64,000 nucleotides of DNA from Auanema rhodensis (lineage: Eukaryota; Nematoda; Chromadorea; Rhabditida; Rhabditidae). The translations under genes were made by a program, and so were the position numbers. The notes under the pieces are model-generated. The model was not told the DNA's origin and did not search any database. It worked only from the letters and a program-made list of their open reading frames with translations. Where the stretch lies: positions 20,437,267 through 20,501,266 of the forward strand of contig OZ059898.1 in the NCBI GenBank assembly GCA_964057225.1, written 5' to 3'. This document shows positions 29,501 to 43,900 of this stretch, in pieces (the stretch's first letter is position 1; each line of letters begins with the position of its first letter).

Positions 29501-31799
29501 GTAGATGTTTTTAGATTCTTTTTTTCAAGGCAAAGACGATGGACAATGTTATTCAACGAAAAAATTAATTCTTCAGGGTGAAAATCGAGGATATAAGTGT
29601 GAACTTATATCAGTTGATATCTCGGTGCATTTTTAAGCTAGCGCAAATCTGATAACACAGATCGACGCAGCTTAAAAATCCGCATCGAATGCACTATACT
29701 ACATTGAGAAACGCTTAATACAAAAATTAGTTATGATTGTTTGAAAAATGATGCATTAGTGTATGTTGAGTTTCCATGTACACTCAACATTGCTTCCAAA
29801 AACATTTTGACAAAAATTTTTTCCAAAAATTTCAAAATAATTTAGCGAAAAGTAGATGTTTTTAGATTCCTTTTTTCAAGGCAAAGACGATGGACAATGT
29901 TATTCAACGAAAAAATTAATTCTTCAGGGTGAAAATCGAGGATATAAGTGTGAACTTATATCAGTTGATATCTCGGTGCATTTTTAAGCTAGCGCAAATC
30001 TGATAACACAGATCGACGCAGCTTAAAAATCCGCATCGAATGCACTATACTACATTGAGAAACGCTTAATACAAAAATTAGTTATGATCGTTCGAAAAAT
30101 GATGCATTAGTGTATGTTGAGTTTCCATGTACACTCAACATTGCTTCCAAAAACATTTTGACAAAAATTTTTTCCAAAAATTTCAAAATAATTTAGCAAA
30201 AAGTAGATGTTTTTAGATTCTTTTTTTCAAGGCAAAGACGATGGACAATGTTATTCAACGAAAAAATTAATTCTTCAGGGTGAAAATCGAGGATATAAGT
30301 GTGAACTTATATCAGTTGATATCTCGGTGCATTTTTAAGCTAGCGCAAATCTGATAACACAGATCGACGCAGCTTAAAAATCCGCATCGAATGCACTATA
30401 CTACATTGAGAAACGCTTAATACAAAAATTAGTTATGATCGTTTGAAAAATGATGCATTAGTGTATGTTGAGTTTCCATGTACACTCAACATTGCTTCCA
30501 AAAACATTTTGACAAAAATTTTTTCCAAAAATTTCAAAATAATTTAGCAAAAAGTAGATGTTTTTAGATTCCTTTTTTCAAGGCAAAGACGATAGACAAT
30601 GTTATTCAACGAAAAAATCAATTCTTCAGGGTGAAAATCGAGGATATAAGTGTGAACATATATCAGTTGATATCTCGGTGCATTTTTAGGCTAGCGCAAA
30701 TCTGATAACACAGATCGACGCAGCTTAAAAATCCGCATCGAATGCACTATACTACATTGAGAAACGCTTAATACACAAATTAGTTATGATTGTTTGAAAA
30801 ATGATGCATTAGTGTATGTTGAGTTTCCATGTACACTCAACATTGCTTCCAAAAACATTTTGACAAAAATTTTTTCCAAAAATTTCAAAATAATTTAGCG
30901 AAAAGTAGATGTTTTTAGATTCCTTTTTTCAAGGCAAAGACGATGGACAATGTTATTCAACGAAAAAATTAATTCTTCAGGGTGAAAATCGAGGATATAA
31001 GTGTGAACTTATATCAGTTGATATCTCGGTGCATTTTTAAGCTAGCGCAAATCTGATAACACAGATCGACGCAGCTTAAAAATCCGCATCGAATGCACTA
31101 TACTACATTGAGAAACGCTTAATACAAAAATTAGTTATGATCGTTCGAAAAATGATGCATTAGTGTATGTTGAGTTTCCATGTACACTCAACATTGCTTC
31201 CAAAAACATTTTGACAAAAATTTTTTCCAAAAATTTCAAAATAATTTAGCAAAAAGTAGATGTTTTTAGATTCTTTTTTTCAAGGCAAAGACGATGGACA
31301 ATGTTATTCAACGAAAAAATTAATTCTTCAGGGTGAAAATCGAGGATATAAGTGTGAACTTATATCAGTTGATATCTCGGTGCATTTTTAAGCTAGCGCA
31401 AATCTGATAACACAGATCGACGCAGCTTAAAAATCCGCATCGAATGCACTATACTACATTGAGAAACGCTTAATACAAAAATTAGTTATGATCGTTTGAA
31501 AAATGATGCATTAGTGTATGTTGAGTTTCCATGTACACTCAACATTGCTTCCAAAAACATTTTGACAAAATTTTTTTCCAAAAATTTCAAAATAATTTAG
31601 CAAAAAGTAGATGTTTTTAGATTCTTTTTTTCAAGGCAAAGACGATGGACAATGTTATTCAACGAAAAAATTAATTCTTCAGGGTGAAAATCGAGGATAT
31701 AAGTGTGAACTTATATCAGTTGATATCTCGGTGCATTTTTAAGCTAGCGCAAATCTGATAACACAGATCGACGCAGCTTAAAAATCCGCATCGAATGCA

Positions 31800-34700
31800 C
31801 TATACTACATTGAGAAACGCTTAATACAAAAATTAGTTATGATTGTTTGAAAAATGATGCATTAGTGTATGTTGAGTTTCCATGTACACTCAACATTGCT
31901 TCCAAAAACATTTTGACAAAAATTTTTTCCAAAAATTTCAAAATAATTTAGCAAAAAGTAGATGTTTTTAGATTCCTTTTTTCAAGGCAAAGACGATAGA
32001 CAATGTTATTCAACGAAAAAATCAATTCTTCAGGGTGAAAATCGAGGATATAAGTGTGAACATATATCAGTTGATATCTCGGTGCATTTTTAGGCTAGCG
32101 CAAATCTGATAACACAGATCGACGCAGCTTAAAAATCCGCATCGAATGCACTATACTACATTGAGAAACGCTTAATACACAAATTAGTTATGATTGTTTG
32201 AAAAATGATGCATTAGTGTATGTTGAGTTTCCATGTACACTCAACATTGCTTCCAAAAACATTTTGACAAAAATTTTTTCCAAAAATTTCAAAATAATTT
32301 AGCAAAAAGTAGATGTTTTTAGATTCCATTTTTTAAGGCAAAGACGATGGACAATGTTATTCAACGAAAAAATTAATTCTTCAGGGTGAAAATCGAGGAT
32401 ATAAGTGTGAACTTATATCAGTTGATATCTCGGTGCATTTTTAAGCTAGCGCAAATCTGATAACACAGATCGACGCAGCTTAAAAATCCGCATCGAATGC
32501 ACTATACTACATTGAGAAACGCTTAATACAAAAATTAGTTATGATCGTTTGAAAAATGATGCATTAGTGTATGTTGAGTTTCCATGTACACTCAACATTG
32601 CTTCCAAAAACATTTTGACAAAAATTTTTTCCAAAAATTTCAAAATAATTTAGCAAAAAGTAGATGTTTTTAGATTCTTTTTTTCAAGGCAAAGACGATG
32701 GACAATGTTATTCAACGAAAAAATTAATTCTTCAGGGTGAAAATCGAGGATATAAGTGTGAACTTATATCAGTTGATATCTCGGTGCATTTTTAAGCTAG
32801 CGCAAATCTGATAACACAGATCGACGCAGCTTAAAAATCCGCATCGAATGCACTATACTACATTGAGAAACGCTTAATACAAAAATTAGTTATGATCGTT
32901 TGAAAAATGATGCATTAGTGTATGTTGAGTTTCCATGTACACTCAACATTGCTTCCAAAAACATTTTGACAAAAATTTTTTCCAAAAATTTCAAAATAAT
33001 TTAGCAAAAAGTAGATGTTTTTAGATTCTTTTTTTCAAGGCAAAGACGATGGACAATGTTATTCAACGAAAAAATTAATTCTTCAGGGTGAAAATCGAGG
33101 ATATAAGTGTGAACTTATATCAGTTGATATCTCGGTGCATTTTTAAGCTAGCGCAAATCTGATAACACAGATCGACGCAGCTTAAAAATCCGCATCGAAT
33201 GCACTATACTACATTGAGAAACGCTTAATACAAAAATTAGTTATGATCGTTTGAAAAATGATGCATTAGTGTATGTTGAGTTTCCATGTACACTCAACAT
33301 TGCTTCCAAAAACATTTTGACAAAATTTTTTTCCAAAAATTTCAAAATAATTTAGCAAAAAGTAGATGTTTTTAGATTCTTTTTTTCAAGGCAAAGACGA
33401 TGGACAATGTTATTCAACGAAAAAATTAATTCTTCAGGGTGAAAATCGAGGATATAAGTGTGAACTTATATCAGTTGATATCTCGGTGCATTTTTAAGCT
33501 AGCGCAAATCTGATAACACAGATCGACGCAGCTTAAAAATCCGCATCGAATGCACTATACTACATTGAGAAACGCTTAATACAAAAATTAGTTATGATTG
33601 TTTGAAAAATGATGCATTAGTGTATGTTGAGTTTCCATGTACACTCAACATTGCTTCCAAAAACATTTTGACAAAAATTTTTTCCAAAAATTTCAAAATA
33701 ATTTAGCAAAAAGTAGATGTTTTTAGATTCCTTTTTTCAAGGCAAAGACGATAGACAATGTTATTCAACGAAAAAATCAATTCTTCAGGGTGAAAATCGA
33801 GGATATAAGTGTGAACATATATCAGTTGATATCTCGGTGCATTTTTAGGCTAGCGCAAATCTGATAACACAGATCGACGCAGCTTAAAAATCCGCATCGA
33901 ATGCACTATACTACATTGAGAAACGCTTAATACACAAATTAGTTATGATTGTTTGAAAAATGATGCATTAGTGTATGTTGAGTTTCCATGTACACTCAAC
34001 ATTGCTTCCAAAAACATTTTGACAAAAATTTTTTCCAAAAATTTCAAAATAATTTAGCAAAAAGTAGATGTTTTTAGATTCCATTTTTTAAGGCAAAGAC
34101 GATGGACAATGTTATTCAACGAAAAAATTAATTCTTCAGGGTGAAAATCGAGGATATAAGTGTGAACTTATATCAGTTGATATCTCGGTGCATTTTTAAG
34201 CTAGCGCAAATCTGATAACACAGATCGACGCAGCTTAAAAATCCGCATCGAATGCACTATACTACATTGAGAAACGCTTAATACAAAAATTAGTTATGAT
34301 CGTTTGAAAAATGATGCATTAGTGTATGTTGAGTTTCCATGTACACTCAACATTGCTTCCAAAAACATTTTGACAAAAATTTTTTCCAAAAATTTCAAAA
34401 TAATTTAGCAAAAAGTAGATGTTTTTAGATTCTTTTTTTCAAGGCAAAGACGATGGACAATGTTATTCAACGAAAAAATTAATTCTTCAGGGTGAAAATC
34501 GAGGATATAAGTGTGAACTTATATCAGTTGATATCTCGGTGCATTTTTAAGCTAGCGCAAATCTGATAACACAGATCGACGCAGCTTAAAAATCCGCATC
34601 GAATGCACTATACTACATTGAGAAACGCTTAATACAAAAATTAGTTATGATCGTTTGAAAAATGATGCATTAGTGTATGTTGAGTTTCCATGTACACTCA

Positions 34701-35300
34701 ACATTGCTTCCAAAAACATTTTGACAAAAATTTTTTCCAAAAATTTCAAAATAATTTAGCAAAAAGTAGATGTTTTTAGATTCTTTTTTTCAAGGCAAAG
34801 ACGATGGACAATGTTATTCAACGAAAAAATTAATTCTTCAGGGTGAAAATCGAGGATATAAGTGTGAACTTATATCAGTTGATATCTCGGTGCATTTTTA
34901 AGCTAGCGCAAATCTGATAACACAGATCGACGCAGCTTAAAAATCCGCATCGAATGCACTATACTACATTGAGAAACGCTTAATACAAAAATAAGTTATG
35001 ATTGTTTGAAAAATGATGCATTAGTGTATGTTGAGTTTCCATGTACACTCAACATTGCTTCCAAAAACATTTTGACAAAAATTTTTTCCAAAAATTTCAA
35101 AATAATTTAGCAAAAAGTAGATGTTTTTAGATTCCTTTTTTCAAGGCAAAGACGATGGACAATGTTATTCAACGAAAAAATTAATTCTTCAGGGTGAAAA
35201 TCGAGGATATAAGTGTGAACTTATATCAGTTGATATCTCGGTGCATTTTTAAGCTAGCGCAAATCTGATAACACAGATCGACGCAGCTTAAAAATCCGCA
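31800..35300. repeat. Five-unit (1755-bp) higher-order repeat in 351-bp array
   Basis: The rare variant GACGATAGAC is at 31992 and 33747, and the variant TTGACAAAATTTTTTTCC near 31562 and 33317; both pairs are 1755 bp (5 x 351) apart. GACGATAGAC is also at 30588, 1404 bp before 31992. Limits are approximate, set by shared rare variants. Confidence 0.75.
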
Positions 35301-37999
35301 TCGAATGCACTATACTACATTGAGAAACGCTTAATACAAAAATTAGTTATGATCGTTTGAAAAATGATGCATTAGTGTATGTTGAGTTTCCATGTACACT
35401 CAACATTGCTTCCAAAAACATTTTGACAAAAATTTTTTCCAAAAATTTCAAAATAATTTAGCAAAAAGTAGATGTTTTTAGATTCTATTTTTCAAGGCAA
35501 AGACGATGGACAATGTTATTCAACGAAAAAATTAATTCTTCAGGGTGAAAATCGAGGATATAAGTGTGAACTTATATCAGTTGATATCTCGGTGCATTTT
35601 TAAGCTAGCGCAAATCTGATAACACAGATCGACGCAGCTTAAAAATCCGCATCGAATGCACTATACTACATTGAGAAACGCTTAATACAAAAATTAGTTA
35701 TGATCGTTTGAAAAATGATGCATTAGTGTATGTTGAGTTTCCATGTACACTCAACATTGCTTCCAAAAACATTTTGACAAAAATTTTTTCCAAAAATTTC
35801 AAAATAATTTAGCAAAAAGTAGATGTTTTTAGATTCCTTTTTTCAAGGCAAAGACGATGGACAATGTTATTCAACGAAAAAATTAATTCTTCAGGGTGAA
35901 AATCGAGGATATAAGTGTGAACTTATATCAGTTGATATCTCGGTGCATTTTTAAGCTAGCGCAAATCTGATAACACAGATCGACGCAGCTTAAAAATCCG
36001 CATCGAATGCACTATACTACATTGAGAAACGCTTAATACAAAAATTAGTTATGATCGTTTGAAAAATGATGCATTAGTGTATGTTGAGTTTCCATGTACA
36101 CTCAACATTGCTTCCAAAAACATTTTGACAAAAATTTTTTCCAAAAATTTCAAAATAATTTAGCAAAAAGTAGATGTTTTTAGATTCTTTTTTTTCAAGG
36201 CAAAGACGATGGACAATGTTATTCAACGAAAAAATTAATTCTTCAGGGTGAAAATCGAGGATATAAGTGTGAACTTATATCAGTTGATATCTCGGTGCAT
36301 TTTTAAGCTAGCGCAAATCTGATAACACAGATCGACGCAGCTTAAAAATCCGCATCGAATGCACTATACTACATTGAGAAACGCTTAATACAAAAATTAG
36401 TTATGATCGTTTGAAAAATGATGCATTAGTGTATGTTGAGTTTCCATGTACACTCAACATTGCTTCCAAAAACATTTTGACAAAAATTTTTTCCAAAAAT
36501 TTCAAAATAATTTAGCAAAAAGTAGATGTTTTTAGATTCCTTTTTTCAAGGCAAAGACGATGGACAATGTTATTCAACGAAAAAATTAATTCTTCAGGGT
36601 GAAAATCGAGGATATAAGTGTGAACTTATATCAGTTGATATCTCGGTGCATTTTTAAGCTAGCGCAAATCTGATAACACAGATCGACGCAGCTTAAAAAT
36701 CCGCATCGAATGCACTATACTACATTGAGAAACGCTTAATACAAAAATTAGTTATGATCGTTTGAAAAATGATGCATTAGTGTATGTTGAGTTTCCATGT
36801 ACACTCAACATTGCTTCCAAAAACATTTTGACAAAAATTTTTTCGAAAAATTTCAAAATAATTTAGCAAAAAGTAGATGTTTTTAGATTTTTTTTTTCAA
36901 GGCAAAGACGATGGACAATGTTATTCAACGAAAAAATTAATTCTTCAGGGTGAAAATCGAGGATATAAGTGTGAACTTATATCAGTTGATATCTCGGTGC
37001 ATTTTTAAGCTAGCGCAAATCTGATAACACAGATCAACGCAGCTTAAAAATCCGCATCGAATGCACTATACTACATTGAGAAACGCTTAATACAAAAATT
37101 AGTTATGATCGTTTGAAAAATGATGCATTAGTGTATGTTGAGTTTCCATGTACACTCAACATTGCTTCCAAAAACATTTTGACAAAAATTTTTTCCAAAA
37201 ATTTCAAAATAATTTAGCAAAAAGTAGATGTTTTTAGATTCCTTTTTTCAAGGCAAAGACGATGGACAATGTTATTCAACGAAAAATTTAATTCTTCAGG
37301 GTGAAAATCGAGGATATAAGTGTGAACTTATATCAGTTGATATCTCGGTGCATTTTTAAGCTAGCGCAAATCTGATAACACAGATCGACGCAGCTTAAAA
37401 ATCCGCATCGAATGCACTATACTACATTGAGAAACGCTTAATACAAAAATTAGTTATGATCGTTTGAAAAATGATGCATTAGTGTATGTTGAGTTTCCAT
37501 GTACACTCAACATTGCTTCCAAAAACATTTTGACAAAAATTTTTTCGAAAAATTTCAAAATAATTTAGCAAAAAGTAGATGTTTTTAGATTCCTTTTTTC
37601 AAGGCAAAGACGATGGACAATGTTATTCAACGAAGAAATTATTCCTTCAGGGTGAAAATCGAGGATATAAGTGTGAACTTATATCAGTTGATATCTCGGT
37701 GCATTTTTAAGCTAGCGCAAATCTGATAACACAGATCGACGCAGCTTAAAAATCCGCATCGAATGCACTATACTACATTGAGAAACGCTTAATACAAAAA
37801 TTAGTTATGATCGTTTGAAAAATGATGCATTAGTGTATGTTGAGTTTCCATGTACACTCAACATTGCTTCCAAAAACATTTTGACAAAAATTTTTTCGAA
37901 AAATTTCAAAATAATTTAGCAAAAAGTAGATGTTTTTAGATTCCATTTTTCAAGGCAAAGACGATGGACAATGTTATTCAACGAAAAAATTAATTCTTC

Positions 38000-40900
38000 A
38001 GGGTGAAAATCGAGGATATAAGTGTGAACTTATATCAGTTGATATCTCGGTGCATTTTTAAGCTAGCGCAAAGCTGATAACACAGATCGACGCAGCTTAA
38101 AAATCCGCATCGAATGCACTATACTACATTGAGAAACGCTTAATACAAAAATTAGTTATGATCGTTTGAAAAATGATGCATTAGTGTATGTTGAGTTTCC
38201 ATGTACACTCAACATTGCTTCCAAAAACATTTTGACAAAAATTTTTTCGAAAAATTTCAAAATAATTTAGCAAAAAGTAGATGTTTTTAGATTCCTTTTT
38301 TTAAGGCAAAGACGATGGACAATGTTATTCAACGAAAAAATTAATTCTTCAGGGTGAAAATCGACGATATAAGTGTGAACTTATATCAGTTGATATCTCG
38401 GTGCATTTTTAAGCTAGCGCAAATCTGATAACACAGATCGACGCAGCTTAAAAATCCGCATCGAATGCACTATACTACATTGAGAAACGTTTGATACGAA
38501 AATTAGTTATGATCGTTTGAAAAATGATGCATTAGTGTATGTTGAGTTTCCATGTACACTCAACATTGCTTCCAAAAACATTTTGACAAAAATTTTTTCG
38601 AAAAATTTCAAAATAATTTAGCAAAAAGTAGATGTTTTTAGATTCCATTTTTCAAGGCAAAGACGATGGACAATGTTATTCAACGAAAAAATCAATTCTT
38701 CAGGGTGAAAATCGAGGATATAAGTGTGAACTTATATCAGTTGATATCTCGGTGCATTTTTAAGCTAGCGCAAATCTGATAACACAGATCGACGCAGCTT
38801 AAAAATCCGCATCGAATGCACTATACTACATTGAGAAACGTTTGATACAAAAATTAGTTATGATCGTTTGAAAAATGATGCATTAGTGTATGTTGAGTTT
38901 TCATGTACACTCAACAATGCTTCCAAAAACATTTTGACAAAAATTTTTTCGAAAAATTTCAAAATAATTTAGCAAAAAGTAGATGTTTTTAGATTCCTTT
39001 TTTCAAGGCAAAGACGATGGACAATGTTATTCAACGAAGAAATTATTCCTTCAGGGTGAAAATCGAGGATATAAGTGTGAACTTATATCAGTTGATATCT
39101 CGGTGCATTTTTAAGCTAGCGCAAATCTGATAACACAGATCGACGCAGCTTAAAAATCCGCATCGAATGCACTATACTACATTGAGAAACGTTTGATACG
39201 AAAATTAGTTATGATCGTTTGAAAAATGATGCATTAGTGTATGTTGAGTTTCCATGTACACTCAACATTGCTTCCAAAAACATTTTGACAAAAATTTTTT
39301 CGAAAAATTTCAAAATAATTTAGCAAAAAGTAGATGTTTTTAGATTCCATTTTTCAAGGCAAAGACGATGGACAATGTTATTCAACGAAAAAATTAATTC
39401 TTCAGGGTGAAAATCGAGGATATAAGTGTGAACTTATATCAGTTGATATCTCGGTGCATTTTTAAGCTAGCGCAAAGCTGATAACACAGATCGACGCAGC
39501 TTAAAAATCCGCATCGAATGCACTATACTACATTGAGAAACGCTTAATACAAAAATTAGTTATGATCGTTTGAAAAATGATGCATTAGTGTATGTTGAGT
39601 TTCCATGTACACTCAACATTGCTTCCAAAAACATTTTGACAAAAATTTTTTCGAAAAATTTCAAAATAATTTAGCAAAAAGTAGATGTTTTTAGATTCCT
39701 TTTTTTAAGGCAAAGACGATGGACAATGTTATTCAACGAAAAAATTAATTCTTCAGGGTGAAAATCGACGATATAAGTGTGAACTTATATCAGTTGATAT
39801 CTCGGTGCATTTTTAAGCTAGCGCAAATCTGATAACACAGATCGACGCAGCTTAAAAATCCGCATCGAATGCACTATACTACATTGAGAAACGTTTGATA
39901 CGAAAATTAGTTATGATCGTTTGAAAAATGATGCATTAGTGTATGTTGAGTTTCCATGTACACTCAACATTGCTTCCAAAAACATTTTGACAAAAATTTT
40001 TTCGAAAAATTTCAAAATAATTTAGCAAAAAGTAGATGTTTTTAGATTCCATTTTTCAAGGCAAAGACGATGGACAATGTTATTCAACGAAAAAATCAAT
40101 TCTTCAGGGTGAAAATCGAGGATATAAGTGTGAACTTATATCAGTTGATATCTCGGTGCATTTTTAAGCTAGCGCAAATCTGATAACACAGATCGACGCA
40201 GCTTAAAAATCCGCATCGAATGCACTATACTACATTGAGAAACGTTTGATACAAAAATTAGTTATGATCGTTTGAAAAATGATGCATTAGTGTATGTTGA
40301 GTTTTCATGTACACTCAACAATGCTTCCAAAAACATTTTGACAAAAATTTTTTCGAAAAATTTCAAAATAATTTAGCAAAAAGTAGATGTTTTTAGATTC
40401 CTTTTTTCAAGGCAAAGACGATGGACAATGTTATTCAACGAAGAAATTATTCCTTCAGGGTGAAAATCGAGGATATAAGTGTGAACTTATATCAGTTGAT
40501 ATCTCGGTGCATTTTTAAGCTAGCGCAAATCTGATAACACAGATCGACGCAGCTTAAAAATCCGCATCGAATGCACTATACTACATTGAGAAACGTTTGA
40601 TACGAAAATTAGTTATGATCGTTTGAAAAATGATGCATTAGTGTATGTTGAGTTTCCATGTACACTCAACATTGCTTCCAAAAACATTTTGACAAAAATT
40701 TTTTCGAAAAATTTCAAAATAATTTAGCAAAAAGTAGATGTTTTTAGATTCCTTTTTTCAAGGCAAAGACGATGGACAATGTTATTCAACGAAAAAATTA
40801 TTCCTTCAGGGTGAAAATCGAGGATATAAGTGTGAACTTATATCAGTTGATATCTCGGTGCATTTTTAAGCTAGCGCAAATCTGATAACACAGATCGACG
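38000..40900. repeat. Four-unit (1404-bp) tandem duplication in 351-bp array
   Basis: Three private variants recur exactly 1404 bp (4 x 351) apart: AAAGCTGATAACAC (38071/39475), TCGACGATATAAG (38363/39767) and GAGTTTTCATGTAC (38896/40300). This is a direct sign of a recent unequal exchange or replication-slippage event. Outer limits are approximate. Confidence 0.85.
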
Positions 40901-43900
40901 CAGCTTAAAAATCCGCATCGAATGAACTAAACTACATTGAGAAACGCTTGATACAAAAATTAGTTATGATCGTTTGAAAAATGATGCATTAGTGTATGTT
41001 GAGTTTCCATGTACACTCAACATTGCTTCCAAAAACATTTTGACAAAAATTTTTTCGAAAAATTTCAAAATAATTTAGCAAAAAGTAGATGTTTTTAGAT
41101 TCCTTTTTTCAAGGCAAAGACGATGGACAATGTTATTCAACGAAAAAATTATTCCTTCAGGGTGAAAATCGAGGATATAAGTGTGAACTTATATCAGTTG
41201 ATATCTCGGTGCATTTTTAAGCTAGCGCAAATCTGATAACACAGATCGACGCAGCTTAAAAATCCGCATCGAATGAACTAAACTACATTGAGAAACGCTT
41301 GATACAAAAATTAGTTATGATCGTTTGAAAAATGATGCATTAGTGTATGTTGAGTTTCCATGTACACTCAACATTGCTTCCAAAAACATTTTGACAAAAA
41401 TTTTTTCGAAAAATTTCAAAATAATTTAGCAAAAAGTAGATGTTTTTAGATTCCTTTTTTCAAGGCAAAGACGATGGACAATGTTATTCAACGAAAAAAT
41501 CAATTCTTCAGGGTGAAAATCGAGGATATAAGTGTGAACTTATATCAGTTGATATCTCGGTGCATTTTTAAGCTAGCGCAAATCTGATAACACAGATCGA
41601 CGCAGCTTAAAAATCCGCATCGAATGAACTAAACTACATTGAGAAACGCTTGATACAAAAATTAGTTATGATCGTTTGAAAAATGATGCATTAGTGTATG
41701 TTGAGTTTCCATGTACACTCAACATTGCTTCCAAAAACATTTTGACAAAAATTTTTTCGAAAAATTTCAAAATAATTTAGCAAAAAGTAGATGTTTTTAG
41801 ATTCCATTTTTCAAGGCAAAGACGATGGACAATGTTATTCAACGAAAAAATCAATTCTTCAGGGTGAAAATCGAGGATATAAGTGTGAACTTATATCAGT
41901 TGATATCTCGGTGCATTTTTAAGCTAGCGCAAATCTGATAACACAGATCGACGCAGCTTAAAAATCCGCATCGAATGAACTAAACTACATTGAGAAACGC
42001 TTGATACAAAAATTAGTTATGATCGTTTGAAAAATGATGCATTAGTGTATGTTGAGTTTCCATGTACACTCAACATTGCTTCCAAAAACATTTTGACAAA
42101 AATTTTTTCGAAAAATTTCAAAATAATTTAGCAAAAAGTAGATGTTTTTAGATTCCTTTTTTCAAGGCAAAGACGATGGACAATGTTATTCAACGAAAAA
42201 ATTATTCCTTCAGGGTGAAAATCGAGGATATAAGTGTGAACTTATATCAGTTGATATCTCGGTGCATTTTTAAGCTAGCGCAAATCTGATAACACAGATC
42301 GACGCAGCTTAAAAATCCGCATCGAATGAACTAAACTACATTGAGAAACGCTTGATACAAAAATTAGTTATGATCGTTTGAAAAATGATGCATTAGTGTA
42401 TGTTGAGTTTCCATGTACACTCAACATTGCTTCCAAAAACATTTTGACAAAAATTTTTTCGAAAAATTTCAAAATAATTTAGCAAAAAGTAGATGTTTTT
42501 AGATTCCTTTTTTCAAGGCAAAGACGATGGACAATGTTATTCAACGAAAAAATTATTCCTTCAGGGTGAAAATCGAGGATATAAGTGTGAACTTATATCA
42601 GTTGATATCTCGGTGCATTTTTAAGCTAGCGCAAATCTGATAACACAGATCGACGCAGCTTAAAAATCCGCATCGAATGCACTATACTACATTGAGAAAC
42701 GTTTGATACGAAAATTAGTTATGATCGTTTGAAAAATGATGCATTAGTGTATGTTGAGTTTCCATGTACACTCAACATTGCTTCCAAAAACATTTTGACA
42801 AAAATTTTTTCGAAAAATTTCAAAATAATTTAGCAAAAAGTAGATGTTTTTAGATTCCATTTTTCAAGGCAAAGACGATGGACAATGTTATTCAACGAAA
42901 AAATCAATTCTTCAGGGTGAAAATCGAGGATATAAGTGTGAACTTATATCAGTTGATATCTCGGTGCATTTTTAAGCTAGCGCAAATCTGATAACACAGA
43001 TCGACGCAGCTTAAAAATCCGCATCGAATGAACTAAACTACATTGAGAAACGCTTGATACAAAAATTAGTTATGATCGTTTGAAAAATGATGCATTAGTG
43101 TATGTTGAGTTTCCATGTACACTCAACATTGCTTCCAAAAACATTTTGACAAAAATTTTTTCGAAAAATTTCAAAATAATTTAGCAAAAAGTAGATGTTT
43201 TTAGATTCCATTTTTCAAGGCAAAGACGATGGACAATGTTATTCAACGAAAAAATCAATTCTTCAGGGTGAAAATCGAGGATATAAGTGTGAACTTATAT
43301 CAGTTGATATCTCGGTGCATTTTTAAGCTAGCGCAAATCTGATAACACAGATCGACGCAGCTTAAAAATCCGCATCGAATGAACTAAACTACATTGAGAA
43401 ACGCTTGATACAAAAATTAGTTATGATCGTTTGAAAAATGATGCATTAGTGTATGTTGAGTTTCCATGTACACTCAACATTGCTTCCAAAAACATTTTGA
43501 CAAAAATTTTTTCGAAAAATTTCAAAATAATTTAGCAAAAAGTAGATGTTTTTAGATTCCTTTTTTCAAGGCAAAGACGATGGACAATGTTATTCAACGA
43601 AAAAATTATTCCTTCAGGGTGAAAATCGAGGATATAAGTGTGAACTTATATCAGTTGATATCTCGGTGCATTTTTAAGCTAGCGCAAATCTGATAACACA
43701 GATCGACGCAGCTTAAAAATCCGCATCGAATGAACTAAACTACATTGAGAAACGCTTGATACAAAAATTAGTTATGATCGTTTGAAAAATGATGCATTAG
43801 TGTATGTTGAGTTTCCATGTACACTCAACATTGCTTCCAAAAACATTTTGACAAAAATTTTTTCGAAAAATTTCAAAATAATTTAGCAAAAAGTAGATGT

